This document shows positions 6,331-15,241 of a stretch of 64,000 nucleotides of DNA, piece by piece (position 1 is the stretch's first letter; each line of letters starts with the position of its first letter). Below the pieces are notes generated by a model. That model did no database searches, was not told where the DNA came from, and worked only from the letters and a program-made list of their open reading frames with translations. The DNA comes from Streptococcus mitis (GTDB taxonomy: Bacteria; Bacillota; Bacilli; Lactobacillales; Streptococcaceae): contig NZ_CABEHV010000004.1 of NCBI RefSeq assembly GCF_901542415.1, positions 186,001 to 250,000 of the forward strand. The letters run 5' to 3'. The position numbers and the translations under genes are program-made.

Positions 6331-7758
6331 ATGTTGAGTAATTGGTTTAAATGGTTAATCAGGCGGTTGTTGATTAAGAATACAACCCAAAATGAAATAC
6401 TAGAGATTGAGATAAAAGAACACCAGAATTCTGAGAAAGTAAGCACAATGAAAGAAGCTTACAACTATTATCGAAATCGCACGGATATTCGAAATAAGAA
6501 GGTAGATGTGGATTGGCGGACGAATTCAAGGATTGAATTAGGTTTGTTTAAGAAACTGGTAGACCAGAAGGTCGGGTATTTATTTTCTAAAAAACCAACA
6601 ATCTCTCTTGAAGGAGAAGAATCACAAGACTTTTTAGATAGCGTGTTTGACGAGGACCTTTTATCTACAATTAAGTCGCTCGGCAAGGAAGCAGTGATGA
6701 AAGGGATAGCTTACGGCTTGCCTTATTACGACGAGAATGGCCGTCTACGCTTGTTTAAAATCCCAAGTGAACAGATTATCCCTTTCTGGAAAGACGAGCG
6801 TCATTTGGAATTATCTGCCTTTGTACGTGTCTACAAACAAGCAGTTTATGAAAGCGGAATGAAGAAGACCAAAACCTTTGTAGAATACTACGATGAACAA
6901 GGAATTACAGATTATATCTGGACAGGTTCACACCTTGAACTCAATCCACTGTCTAAGGAGACCAAGGGGAATTTTTATTATGTCAACTCTGATGGCACAC
7001 GGATTCCTTACACTTGGGAGAAAGTGCCTCTGATTCCATTCCGCTACAACGAGTATGAGGACGGTCTTTTAGTCCAAACCAAGTCTCTGATTGATAATAT
7101 TCAACTTCAAATGTCTACTAACGCAGATATGTTGGCAGATATGCCGAAACTGATTTATGTTTTGAAAAACTATCAGGGCGCAGACTTGGGTGAGTTCATG
7201 AATAATCTGAATAAGTTCCGCTCTATTAAGGTTTCTAGTGATGGTGGTGTAGATACCCTACAAGCAGACAATGATACTAGCGGAGTTGAAGCGGATATCG
7301 AACGTTCTCGTAAGTTCTTGTATGAGGCTGCTCGAGCCATTGATACCCAAGATGATAATCTAGGCAATGCAAGTGGCCAAGCTCTTAAATGGCGCTATAC
7401 AGACCTTGATTTGGACTGTAATGAGCTAGAAAACGAGTTTCAAAAAGGTATCAAGCAATTCCTTTGGTTTGTAGAACAGTATGCAGCTAACAAAGGAGTA
7501 GCATTTGACGCATCTAAATTTACTTATGTCTTTAACCGTGACATCATTTCAAACGAGTCTGAAGCCATTCAAGATTGTGTGAACTCAATCGGTATCTTAG
7601 ATGACCTAAGTATTCGTGAACAACATCCATGGTATCAACCAGAGGTTGAGGAACGATTGAAAGAACAACAGGAACAAGGACAAGATCCATACTCTGAAAC
7701 TAATTTCAAAAAGGTAGAGGATGACCATGACGACCAAGGACAAGAAAAAGATAGATGA
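6331..7758 (+). CDS. Portal protein (SPP1 gp6-like)
   Basis: A 475-residue protein, ATG after GGAGAAGGAG. It resembles the SPP1 gp6/PBSX XkdE portal family: an N-terminal YYRNRTDIRNKK region, a central KIPSEQIIPFWKDER segment, then QTKSLIDNIQLQMSTNADML and an acidic C terminus. Portals form the dodecameric ring through which DNA enters and leaves the capsid. The C-terminal end overlaps the MuF gene by 38 bases. Confidence 0.93.
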   Translation: MLSNWFKWLIRRLLIKNTTQNEILEIEIKEHQNSEKVSTMKEAYNYYRNRTDIRNKKVDVDWRTNSRIELGLFKKLVDQKVGYLFSKKPTISLEGEESQDFLDSVFDEDLLSTIKSLGKEAVMKGIAYGLPYYDENGRLRLFKIPSEQIIPFWKDERHLELSAFVRVYKQAVYESGMKKTKTFVEYYDEQGITDYIWTGSHLELNPLSKETKGNFYYVNSDGTRIPYTWEKVPLIPFRYNEYEDGLLVQTKSLIDNIQLQMSTNADMLADMPKLIYVLKNYQGADLGEFMNNLNKFRSIKVSSDGGVDTLQADNDTSGVEADIERSRKFLYEAARAIDTQDDNLGNASGQALKWRYTDLDLDCNELENEFQKGIKQFLWFVEQYAANKGVAFDASKFTYVFNRDIISNESEAIQDCVNSIGILDDLSIREQHPWYQPEVEERLKEQQEQGQDPYSETNFKKVEDDHDDQGQEKDR

Positions 7759-9625
7759 GTACTGGACTGAGCGTGCTTTACAACAAGAACAAAACGCGCA
7801 GATAGTTGCTGATAGGTATATGGCCCAGATTGGTCAATCCTTAGCAGATTATAAACACCAGCTGGTTTCTGAGATTGAGAAGTTCTATGCCAGGTATGCG
7901 ATTGATAATAAAATGACTCATGCAGAGGCCAAGCAATATCTGACGGATAAAGAGCGTAGAGAGTTTAAGCATGTAACTCTTGAAAGATTCCGTGAGATGG
8001 CCTTGAATCCTGACACACCGACACCGCTGTTGGATGCCTTGAGTTACCGCCATCGTATTAGTCGCAAGGAGGCTTTGCTTGCCGAAATTGAGCGTCTAAC
8101 AGCTGAACTATATGGAAAGCCAGATGGTATACATGACAAGGTCACAGAGGCTCTGAGTGACGTCTACATCAAAGGTAAAATCCATCAAGCTAAGAACTTG
8201 GCACACTTCGGAATCATAGAAAAACCAATATTGGGTGTTGATGCAGTAAAACATAAGATGGGGAGTAACTGGAGTGGTAAAACATTCTCAACGAATGTGT
8301 GGGGGCATGATGCAGCTGTTTATAAATCTATCAGTGATACAATCAATAAAGGCCTAACAGGTGGCTGGTCTATTGATAGAATGGCTAGAGCTCTTTCTGA
8401 ACGTACAGGAGTCGCCTATCATAGGGCTGATACGCTTGTCAGGACTGAGACGACCTTTTATAATAACCTTGCGACACTAGATTCTATCAAGGAATTAGGT
8501 GGCGACCACTACGAAATTGTAGCGGTATTAGACAGTCGTACAAGTGAGATTTGCAGATTAGAAAATCACGAGGTTCATTCTGTTAAGGAATATGAACCAG
8601 GTCGAACCGCACCGCCATTTCATGTTCGTTGTCGTTCTACTATCAGGCCTGCGGTTAAGTCTGATAAGCCTAGTCCTTACTTCAATATCTTGCAAAACGA
8701 CGGCTCAGTAAAACTAGCCACTGAGCAACGTTCTTTGGACGAAATCTTTGCAGGATGGGAGCGTGAAGGGGAAGCGGTTAAAGAAAAACTGTTTGCGAAA
8801 GACTATAAGGAAGATACGAAATCTACGGATAAATTCTCTGAAGGATTAGATACAAAGATAAAAACTTTAGCAAATTTCTCTAATAATTCTAGAAAATGGT
8901 ATAATGATTACGTAGAGAAAACTTTGTCTATTGAAGATATTGAAAATGTTAGCGAAAAATTAAAAGAAGTTTTCGCTAATAGCAGTTATGCTATGCGTTT
9001 CAAATCTGAAAATATAGATAAATTGATAGATTCAAGTAGATTTTTGAACCAGTTTGAAACTGGAACAAGCGGTGGTACTGTAAATGCGAAGTATCGTCGT
9101 CAAGCAAATGAACAACTTTTTGGTTTGCAAGGTAAAAGGCTGAAAAAACCTGAATTTGAAAAGTATGGCTACTTTGGAAATAAAGATCCTTATGAAGATT
9201 TTATCTATAATCTAAAAGCCTACGCTGGTGTTGAACAGTATGGTGATATTATCGTTCATTTTTCAAAAGAGAAAATAGCTGATAGAACAACCTTTACAAT
9301 AAACAATAGTTTGGGTCCAGCCGCTTTCAAAGACCTTGTTGCTGACAATCCTAACAAACCTCGTCTTGTAGGAATCGATAAAGATTATCTGGAAGATTAT
9401 ACTTCTATCTTGAAAAACACGAATATAGACACTCCAGAAAAAGTAAGTAAATCATTAGGAATAAGATATGTTGAAGCTCAATATCATGGAGAAGTTCTCT
9501 TATCTGATGTTTCTAGCATGTATTTTACAGACAGCAAGCCAACAAATAAACAAGTGGAAGCACTGAAAAAAATCGGAATAAAATTATTTATGAGAGAAGG
9601 TGATAGATTTGTTCGAATTAAATAA
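7721..9625 (+). CDS. MuF-type head protein with C-terminal toxin-like domain
   Basis: A 634-residue protein. Residues about 1-310 are a SPP1 gp7/Mu gpF-like minor head protein: GWSIDRMARALSERTG, LVRTETTFYNN, LDSRTSEICRLENHEV and PPFHVRCRS. From about 370 onwards is a separate, visibly more A+T-rich extension with TTFTINNSLGP and VEAQYHGEVLLSD, which resembles DUF3626-type ADP-ribosyltransferase-like domains. Phage MuF proteins with swappable C-terminal toxins are a known polymorphic toxin class. The small gene overlapping its 3' end would then be the immunity gene. Toxin activity is inferred. Confidence 0.85.
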   Translation: MTMTTKDKKKIDEYWTERALQQEQNAQIVADRYMAQIGQSLADYKHQLVSEIEKFYARYAIDNKMTHAEAKQYLTDKERREFKHVTLERFREMALNPDTPTPLLDALSYRHRISRKEALLAEIERLTAELYGKPDGIHDKVTEALSDVYIKGKIHQAKNLAHFGIIEKPILGVDAVKHKMGSNWSGKTFSTNVWGHDAAVYKSISDTINKGLTGGWSIDRMARALSERTGVAYHRADTLVRTETTFYNNLATLDSIKELGGDHYEIVAVLDSRTSEICRLENHEVHSVKEYEPGRTAPPFHVRCRSTIRPAVKSDKPSPYFNILQNDGSVKLATEQRSLDEIFAGWEREGEAVKEKLFAKDYKEDTKSTDKFSEGLDTKIKTLANFSNNSRKWYNDYVEKTLSIEDIENVSEKLKEVFANSSYAMRFKSENIDKLIDSSRFLNQFETGTSGGTVNAKYRRQANEQLFGLQGKRLKKPEFEKYGYFGNKDPYEDFIYNLKAYAGVEQYGDIIVHFSKEKIADRTTFTINNSLGPAAFKDLVADNPNKPRLVGIDKDYLEDYTSILKNTNIDTPEKVSKSLGIRYVEAQYHGEVLLSDVSSMYFTDSKPTNKQVEALKKIGIKLFMREGDRFVRIK

Positions 9626-9920
9626 TATAATCGGGTTAGATGTTGCAAGGAAAAATGTGCTAGTAACCTTAGTGGACGGACGTTGCGCTTTGGTTGATTT
9701 GAAAAGAAGGGTTTTTGTTGTTGAAATCTTGTTAGATTCTTTTTACAAATGGATGGAATTTCCTAATTCTCCAAGTGAGGACGATATAGATACTGTAAGA
9801 GAAATACTGCAACATCCGGAAAATGTAGGTTATGGCCCTTTAGCTGAAAAATACATGTTGAATCCTAAAGTAAAAAGTGATTTCGACAAAATGAAAAAAG
9901 AAGCTGGATATAATTACTAA
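9600..9920 (+). CDS. Probable immunity protein for the MuF toxin
   Basis: A 106-residue protein starting at GTG 9600, overlapping the MuF gene by 26 bases, with GAGAGAAG upstream. It is a soluble, acidic/basic mixed protein (IGLDVARKNVLVTLVDGR, then FYKWMEFPNSPSEDDIDTV) with no phage structural motif. Position, size and A+T-rich composition shared with the toxin-like C terminus suggest it is the cognate antitoxin. I do not recognise the family. A terminator-like hairpin follows directly, so the pair forms an insertable cassette. Confidence 0.55.
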   Translation: MIDLFELNNIIGLDVARKNVLVTLVDGRCALVDLKRRVFVVEILLDSFYKWMEFPNSPSEDDIDTVREILQHPENVGYGPLAEKYMLNPKVKSDFDKMKKEAGYNY

Positions 9921-9921
9921 G

Positions 9922-9950
9922 AGCACCTAGAAGAATCTAAGTGCTTTTTT
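9922..9950 (+). terminator. Intrinsic terminator-like hairpin after the immunity gene
   Basis: AGCACCTAG (9922-9930) pairs with CTAAGTGCT (9937-9945), 8 of 9 pairs, and is followed by a T run to 9950. It would attenuate late transcription between the MuF cassette and the head genes. Confidence 0.6.
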
Positions 9951-9971
9951 CGTACTCAGAAAGGATTAAAA

Positions 9972-10154
9972 ATGGATACAGCAAGAATTGGGATAACTAA
10001 CGTAGAATTTTCAGGATCAAGCGAAAATGACTCAGTAGACTCAGTAACAGTGAAATTAGAGTTAGATATTTATGGGACGGATATGTTTAGCGCGATTGAG
10101 TTACTACCTAAAATATTAACCGACATTCATTCATTATCGTATGAAGTTACTTGA
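9972..10154 (+). CDS. Small phage protein, unknown
   Basis: A 60-residue protein, ATG after AGAAAGGA. It is acidic and strand-rich: ARIGITNVEFSGSSEND, then TVKLELDIYG. Repeated Ser-Asp steps suggest a compact beta domain, but no family is recognised. It sits between the MuF cassette and a small membrane peptide, upstream of the scaffold. Confidence 0.6.
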   Translation: MDTARIGITNVEFSGSSENDSVDSVTVKLELDIYGTDMFSAIELLPKILTDIHSLSYEVT

Positions 10155-10179
10155 TTGTGACATTAAAAGGAGTAAAGAC

Positions 10180-10290
10180 ATGTTTATTTGGGATTGGGTA
10201 TCAATCGCTTTCGGTTGGTTGGTATTTTTGTTTTTAATGCTGTTTATCATAGCATTTGTAAAACAAGTAGTCAAAGAAATCAAAAAATAA
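10180..10290 (+). CDS. Small single-span membrane peptide (36 aa)
   Basis: ATG 10180 follows AAAGGAG by nine bases and the frame ends at TAA 10288-10290. The product has one clear membrane segment, SIAFGWLVFLFLMLFIIAFV, followed by a basic tail KQVVKEIKK, so N-out/C-in topology is likely. Function is unknown. It is too short for usual gene-calling cut-offs but has a good ribosome site. Confidence 0.55.
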   Translation: MFIWDWVSIAFGWLVFLFLMLFIIAFVKQVVKEIKK

Positions 10291-10293
10291 CCT

Positions 10294-10320
10294 AACCGTA
10301 TGGAATCCCGTACGGTTTTC
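10294..10320 (+). terminator. Hairpin with short T run before the scaffold gene
   Basis: AACCGTA (10294-10300) and TACGGTT (10311-10317) form a 7-bp stem with a 10-nt loop, then TTTC. It may be a weak terminator or processing site. A further CGTGG/CCACG hairpin lies just downstream, before the scaffold ribosome site. Confidence 0.45.
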
Positions 10321-10412
10321 TTTCGCCCTGGGCATGGCGTTAAAAGGCTTTTTTACTTTACCAAGATGTCGTGGTCGTTGCCACGTTAAACAAACGTACA
10401 GGAGGAAAAGAA

Positions 10413-10979
10413 ATGAATCGTAAATTTTTGGAACAGTTAGGATTGACTGAAGAACAAGTTGAAGCAGTTATGACCGAACACGGGAAATCAACACAGGACC
10501 TACAAGCAAAGGTATCTGCTGCAGAAGATAATGCCAAAGGCTTGCAAGACCAGTTGAAAGAGCGTGATAAGGACATGAAACAGCTCAAACAAGACGCTGA
10601 GGGTAATGCTGACCTACAACAAAAATACTCAGACTTGGACAGCAAGTACAAGACACAACAAAAGGAACATGAACAACAACTCGAGACAATGCAGTTAGAC
10701 CATGCTATTGAAATGCACTTGAGCGGTAAGGTTCATGACGCTGGAATCGTGTCTAGTCTACTAGATAAGTCTAAATTGGGATTAGGTGACAACGGAGCGG
10801 TGACTGGATTAGATGAACAGTTGACGGCTTTGAAGGAATCTAAAGGCTTTTTATTTACTCCAGAAAAGGCTGTAGAACCACATATCGCTGGTGCTAAGCC
10901 ACACGGGACAACACAAGAAGAAACAGTTGCTAACGACCTGACAACGCAGATGATTAATGCGTTCACGTCAGATCTATAA
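10413..10979 (+). CDS. Capsid scaffolding protein (GP20-like)
   Basis: A 188-residue protein. ATG 10413 is preferred because GGAGGAAAAG lies just upstream; the frame is open from 10371. It opens with NRKFLEQLGLTEEQVEAVM, has a long charged coiled coil (about residues 25-105, KELKERDKDMKQ-type heptads) and a C-terminal segment ending TQMINAFTSDL that should contact the capsid. This is the typical phage minor structural GP20/XkdF-G scaffold layout immediately before the capsid gene. Confidence 0.88.
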   Translation: MNRKFLEQLGLTEEQVEAVMTEHGKSTQDLQAKVSAAEDNAKGLQDQLKERDKDMKQLKQDAEGNADLQQKYSDLDSKYKTQQKEHEQQLETMQLDHAIEMHLSGKVHDAGIVSSLLDKSKLGLGDNGAVTGLDEQLTALKESKGFLFTPEKAVEPHIAGAKPHGTTQEETVANDLTTQMINAFTSDL

Positions 10980-11005
10980 TCAAAAAATAGAAAAGAGGAA
11001 CAGAT

Positions 11006-11920
11006 ATGCCAGCAACATTGAACTATGCAGAATCTTACCAACAAGGTTTGCAAACCCGCTACAGTGAAAACGGATTGTTATTCACTCAGAAACTTTGGAA
11101 CTCTCCATCCAACACACTTTTGAAGTTCACAGGAGCTAAGGAAGTAAAAGTACCCCGTCTTTTGATTAAGGAAGGGCGTAAAGATCGTACACGTCGCACG
11201 ATTACGAACATTGACGCTAACTATGAAAACCAATGGGAAACATACACATTGACCAATGAGCGTTACTGGTCAACACTAGTAGACCCATCAGATGTTGATG
11301 AAACTAACTATGTTACTTCAATTGCCAACATTACTAAGACATTCAACGATACTGAAAAAGTTCCAGAAATGGATAAATTTATGGTGTCTAAATTGTTCTC
11401 TCGTAAAAAAGAACTTGATACGGAAAGCAAACAAATTAAGTCATTGAATTTGACTGAGGAAAACTTCCTAGCAATCTTCGATGAGCTGATGGAACAAATG
11501 GACGAAGCTGGAGTACCAGCAGAAGGTCGTGTTATTTTCTGTACCCCAGCAGTTAAACGTATGATCAAGAACATCAAGCAATTTGGTCGTACAGTCAATA
11601 TCCATGGCCAAGGGACAGTGATTGACCGTTCAGTTGGTCGTTTGGATGATGTGACTATTGAACCATCTATTCCATCTGATCGTATGAAGACCTTGTACAA
11701 CTTCACAAATGGCGCTAAGGTTGACCCAACTGCTAAACAAATCCATTTCTTCTTGATTCATATTCCATGTATGGCAGCGCCACAAAAATATGAATTTGTA
11801 GGACTTGACGCACCAAGCGCTTCTTCAAGCGGTAACTACTTGTACTACGAACAATCTTACGATGATGTATTGCTATTCCAGACTAAACATGAAGGTCTAG
11901 CATTTGTCGTCGCACCTTAA
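11006..11920 (+). CDS. Major capsid protein
   Basis: A 304-residue protein, ATG after AGAGGAAC. Its position directly after the scaffold, its size and its composition identify it as the HK97-fold major head protein of PBSX-like phages. Visible landmarks are GAKEVKVPRLL (an early capsid strand), the long spine helix region EENFLAIFDELMEQMDE and PAEGRVIFCTPAVKRMI before it turns into the A-domain. It ends YYEQSYDDVLLFQTKHEGLAF. No disruption is seen. Confidence 0.9.
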   Translation: MPATLNYAESYQQGLQTRYSENGLLFTQKLWNSPSNTLLKFTGAKEVKVPRLLIKEGRKDRTRRTITNIDANYENQWETYTLTNERYWSTLVDPSDVDETNYVTSIANITKTFNDTEKVPEMDKFMVSKLFSRKKELDTESKQIKSLNLTEENFLAIFDELMEQMDEAGVPAEGRVIFCTPAVKRMIKNIKQFGRTVNIHGQGTVIDRSVGRLDDVTIEPSIPSDRMKTLYNFTNGAKVDPTAKQIHFFLIHIPCMAAPQKYEFVGLDAPSASSSGNYLYYEQSYDDVLLFQTKHEGLAFVVAP

Positions 11921-11936
11921 AGAAGGAGGATAGAAA

Positions 11937-12197
11937 ATGTTAACAGTAAAAAAAGACAATCGTGTACTAGATATTGATGAACTAGAAAAAGTAACCTTCC
12001 TTGAAGATGGTTACGATGTGGTTGAAATCCAAGATGGAGAGTATGTAGTCGTAGAGCCAGCGACTAACGGACGTACTTACACTATTCAAGAGTACAAAGC
12101 AGTAGTTGCAGAACGTGACCAGGCTCTTGCAGAACGTGATAATGCTCTAGCTGATCTTGAAAAACTATCTAAGAAATCCACTAAGGACGATAAGTAG
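11937..12197 (+). CDS. Small phage head-region protein with coiled-coil tail
   Basis: An 86-residue protein, ATG after AAGGAGGA. The N-terminal half is a compact strand-rich part (DGYDVVEIQDGEYVVVEPA). The C-terminal half contains a tandem AERDQAL/AERDNAL repeat that continues as a heptad coiled coil. Small proteins in this position between capsid and connector are common in streptococcal phages. Role unknown; capsid decoration or assembly is possible. Confidence 0.65.
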   Translation: MLTVKKDNRVLDIDELEKVTFLEDGYDVVEIQDGEYVVVEPATNGRTYTIQEYKAVVAERDQALAERDNALADLEKLSKKSTKDDK

Positions 12198-12214
12198 AAA
12201 GAGAGGTTCTGCTG

Positions 12215-12568
12215 ATGGAGAAGAGAACATCGGAAGAAATCCAAAAGCATAATGAAGATGCTAGACAAGCCTTGATTGACTTGTATGAACAACGTTATTC
12301 ATGCTATCCAGAAGAGTTAGTAGTCGATGAAGTCATGCAGAACATTCTTAATTACTGTAATCGTGAGGATTTTCCTTTAGAGTTGCGATTTGTGGCCATT
12401 CAGATGGTTTATATTGTTTGTAATCCTGACCAAGCTGTCCAAGGTAAGAATATTTCCGTTGGAGATACTCGTGTTGAATTAGCTAAGTCAGACCTTGCCA
12501 GACATGCTGAAAGTGTTTTGCTGGACTTTACCAGTCAACTACAGCGGTTCAGAAAGTTGAGGTGGTAG
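12215..12568 (+). CDS. Head-tail connector protein (XkdG/YqbG-like)
   Basis: A 117-residue all-helical protein. The first part EEIQKHNEDARQALIDLYEQRY and the central NILNYCNREDFPLELRFVAIQMV segment fit the gp6/YqbG connector family, which forms the ring below the portal. It is followed within 2 bases by the head-closure gene, the usual order. Assignment is by position plus fold pattern. Confidence 0.75.
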   Translation: MEKRTSEEIQKHNEDARQALIDLYEQRYSCYPEELVVDEVMQNILNYCNREDFPLELRFVAIQMVYIVCNPDQAVQGKNISVGDTRVELAKSDLARHAESVLLDFTSQLQRFRKLRW

Positions 12569-12569
12569 G

Positions 12570-12926
12570 ATGAATATCAATGATGTCCTATCTCGGGCAA
12601 CGCCAAGTATTGAATGGACCTATGATAAAAAGATGGATGTGTTTGCTACTGTCGAGGGGACGAAGCCCAACGGAGCTGATTTTGTAGAATTCAAAGAAAT
12701 CCACAAGAAGGTTCCCTGTCGTATCTCTGTTCGTAACTTAGTGAATACAGAGCAGAACGAAGCGCACCAACTCAAGACAGAACACAAGATTTTCTGTTCG
12801 CCTAAATTTGCTATAAAAGCCGGTAGTAAATTGATTGTGGACGGCGTTAAATACCTGACCAGTGAAGACCCGATGGTCTATGTCACACATCAAGAAATTG
12901 TGGTGAGACGACATGAGTGGCTATGA
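12570..12926 (+). CDS. Head closure protein (YqbH/XkdH-like)
   Basis: A 118-residue, strand-rich protein starting at ATG 12570, two bases after the connector stop. PCRISVRNLVN, HKIFCSPKFAIKAGSKLIVDG and the terminal QEIVVRRHEWL match the DUF3599-like stopper family of PBSX phages. It seals the connector after DNA packaging and gives the docking surface for the tail. It overlaps the next gene by 14 bases. Confidence 0.78.
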   Translation: MNINDVLSRATPSIEWTYDKKMDVFATVEGTKPNGADFVEFKEIHKKVPCRISVRNLVNTEQNEAHQLKTEHKIFCSPKFAIKAGSKLIVDGVKYLTSEDPMVYVTHQEIVVRRHEWL

Positions 12927-13341
12927 TGATAGTGATGTTCAAGAGTTCTTGAAACGGCTTGAACGAGCTCAGGCAATTATTGATTCTGAGTTTATGCAGG
13001 CTGCTAAAGATATCGGCCTAGCCTTTTTGAAAGAGGTTAAGGAACGAACACCAAAAGGCTTAACAGGTAAACTCAATCAATCCTGGAAGATGGAAGTAAG
13101 CAAAAATGGGAATGTGTACGAGGTTATCGCATTTAACCCTATGGAGTATGCTTCTTTCGTCGAAAGTGGACACCGTCAACAAGTAGGGCGCTATGTCCCT
13201 GCAATTGGTAAGCGTTTGGTCAATCCTTGGGTAGAAGGGCGCTTCATGATGAGGCTGACAGAAGAACAGATTAAACAGAAAATCCCACAAATCACGCAAC
13301 AAATCGAAGAGAGGCTAAAGGAGGAACTAGGTGGATTATAG
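12913..13341 (+). CDS. HK97 gp10-like neck/tail completion protein (XkdI-like)
   Basis: A 142-residue protein. The family signature is clear: FLKEVKERTPKGLTGKL followed by VYEVIAFNPMEYASFVESGHR, a strand-turn-strand region seen in HK97 gp10 proteins, then a helical C terminus. These proteins sit at the head-tail interface. The gene overlaps both neighbours. Confidence 0.88.
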   Translation: MSGYDDSDVQEFLKRLERAQAIIDSEFMQAAKDIGLAFLKEVKERTPKGLTGKLNQSWKMEVSKNGNVYEVIAFNPMEYASFVESGHRQQVGRYVPAIGKRLVNPWVEGRFMMRLTEEQIKQKIPQITQQIEERLKEELGGL

Positions 13342-13753
13342 TATTAGACCACTCGTCATCAAGCAACTCAAAGATGTGTTTGGGTGCAAGGTGTATGATG
13401 AACAGATCCAGCAAGGATTGAAAACGCCTTGTTTTATTGTAGATGTGAAACCTGTGACTCGGCAACGGTTAGCTAACCAAAACGATAAGCAGGTTTTTAT
13501 TGTCTTGCTGCATTACTACACCGAAAAAACAACAGACTTATATCAGAAGTTTGAAGAGATTGAAGCGGTGTTTAATTCGCCTTCTTTTCGTTATTTAGGG
13601 GATCAATACCCTATCAATGATTTGAAGGTAGAATACAATGCCAATGACTTGATATGCACATTTACAATCACTCGATACGTTCGATGGGTTGAAGAAGAAC
13701 CGACAATGCAAATATTAGAAAGGATAGGTGAAACTTCTCATGGAAATGAATGA
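13331..13753 (+). CDS. Tail terminator protein (XkdJ-like)
   Basis: A 140-residue protein starting at GTG 13331, overlapping the previous gene by 11 bases. KTPCFIVDVKPVTRQRLANQ, then HYYTEKTTDLYQKFEEIE and CTFTITRYVRWVEE, fit the DUF6838-like tail-terminator family. It probably caps the tail tube at the head-proximal end. It immediately precedes a small protein and the sheath. Confidence 0.78.
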   Translation: MDYSIRPLVIKQLKDVFGCKVYDEQIQQGLKTPCFIVDVKPVTRQRLANQNDKQVFIVLLHYYTEKTTDLYQKFEEIEAVFNSPSFRYLGDQYPINDLKVEYNANDLICTFTITRYVRWVEEEPTMQILERIGETSHGNE

Positions 13754-13940
13754 AGAAGTAGGTTACGTAACCGAAGCAGTGGTAACAACCACTGAAGATA
13801 AATTTGGCAAAGAGGCACTACTCAAGTATTTTGAAGATGATGCAACTTTGTTAAACATTTTGCTGGAAGATGAACAGTCATACTCACTAGCAGAAGTAAG
13901 ACGTATTTTAGAAGACTGGAGAAAGGGTGTGGCTAACTAA
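13728..13940 (+). CDS. Small phage tail-region protein
   Basis: A 70-residue acidic protein. GTG 13728 lies right after AAAGGATAG; ATG 13740 or 13746 are alternatives. It is predicted mainly helical (FGKEALLKYFEDDATLLNILLEDE and YSLAEVRRILEDWRKG). It overlaps the terminator gene and ends one base into the sheath start. No family is recognised. Confidence 0.65.
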   Translation: MKLLMEMNEEVGYVTEAVVTTTEDKFGKEALLKYFEDDATLLNILLEDEQSYSLAEVRRILEDWRKGVAN

Positions 13941-15223
13941 TGGCGCAATGGACAGTACAGAATAAACGAGTTCCAAAGGCCTACATCAATTTCGTATCAA
14001 GAGATGATGTGATTATTCCTTTGGAAGACAATACGATTGCAGCAGTCATGATTGCTGGATCTTGGGGAGAACCTGGTGCTTTCACACTTGTTGACGGTAC
14101 GAGCAACTTCCGTCGACTATTTGGTAAACCGATTGATGAACTTCTTCCGATTCGTGAAGCCTTGAAAGGAACTGGTAAGGTTCTTGTTTACAATGGTGTG
14201 AACAACACTGGAGTGCAGGCAACGAAAACAGAAAACAATATGGTCGTTACAGCTAAATACAAAGGATTGGCTGGTAACCATATTCATGTTATCTTCAAGA
14301 AACAAGTTGAGACTGGCTTTGAAGTGACAACTGTTTTCTTTGGAAAAGAAGTTGATAAACAAATCATCACAGCCTTGCCGTTTAAAAATGACTATGTGAA
14401 TGTAACGGGTACTCTGACAACAGAAGATAAAACAATCTTGCTTGAAGGTGGTACCGATGGAGCTACAACCAATTCAGAGGTTGAAGATTTCCTAAATAAA
14501 CTCGATACTCAAGACTTCCGTGTCTTGGCTTTAGGTACAGATGAAAGTGCAACGAAAGCACTTGTTACGGCTCACATCAAAAAATGGCGTGACGCTGGTC
14601 GTTCAGTCATTGCAGTATTGAATGACTACACGGACGCTGACGATGAAGGTGTTGTATCAGTCGGTAACGGAGTTACATTAAGCGACGGTACGAAACTAGG
14701 CGCTAAGGACTGTGTATACTTCGTAGCTGGTAAGTATGCAGGGGCTGGCTTGCAATCCAATACATTCAAGTCTTATCCAGGGGCTATCGACTGTGAACGT
14801 AAGAACGAAGCAGAGGCTGAAAAGCTCATCAATAAAGGTCAGCTTATTTTTGCTTATCGAAATGAAAAAGTTATTATCCTGTCAGATGTGAACTCATTTA
14901 CTAGCTATACGGCAGAACACAGCCGTATTTTTGGTAAGAACAAACTTGTCCGCACTATGGATAATATCAATACCAATGTCAAGTATATCTTTGAGAACTA
15001 CTTCATCGGTAAAGTACCAAACAACGTGAATGGTCGTGAGTTGTTTAAACAACGGATCATCACTATGGTTCTTGACCCACTTGCTCAAAAGCAGGCTTTG
15101 GAGTATAAAGCCAAAGATATTGAGATTTCACAAGGTATCACCAAAGAATCCGTTGTGGTTAACTTGCCAGTTGTCTTGACAGATGCTATGGAAATCTTGT
15201 ACATGACGGTTATCTGTGATTAA
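13940..15223 (+). CDS. Contractile tail sheath protein (XkdK-like)
   Basis: A 427-residue protein. The N terminus (VPKAYINFVSRDD, then GDVIIPLEDNTIAAVMI-like strand) and LVDGTSNFRRLFGKP are typical of the PBSX/XkdK sheath. GLAGNHIHV and the C-terminal LTDAMEILYMTVICD belong to the conserved insertion and sheath-core domains. The sheath contracts around the tube during infection, so this is a myovirus-type particle. Length is normal. Confidence 0.95.
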   Translation: MAQWTVQNKRVPKAYINFVSRDDVIIPLEDNTIAAVMIAGSWGEPGAFTLVDGTSNFRRLFGKPIDELLPIREALKGTGKVLVYNGVNNTGVQATKTENNMVVTAKYKGLAGNHIHVIFKKQVETGFEVTTVFFGKEVDKQIITALPFKNDYVNVTGTLTTEDKTILLEGGTDGATTNSEVEDFLNKLDTQDFRVLALGTDESATKALVTAHIKKWRDAGRSVIAVLNDYTDADDEGVVSVGNGVTLSDGTKLGAKDCVYFVAGKYAGAGLQSNTFKSYPGAIDCERKNEAEAEKLINKGQLIFAYRNEKVIILSDVNSFTSYTAEHSRIFGKNKLVRTMDNINTNVKYIFENYFIGKVPNNVNGRELFKQRIITMVLDPLAQKQALEYKAKDIEISQGITKESVVVNLPVVLTDAMEILYMTVICD

Positions 15224-15241
15224 GAAAGGAGAAACTAGCTA

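Noticed and set aside
10365-10412. Upstream start at 10371 for the scaffold protein
   Set aside because: No ribosome site there; GGAGGAAAAG directly precedes ATG 10413.
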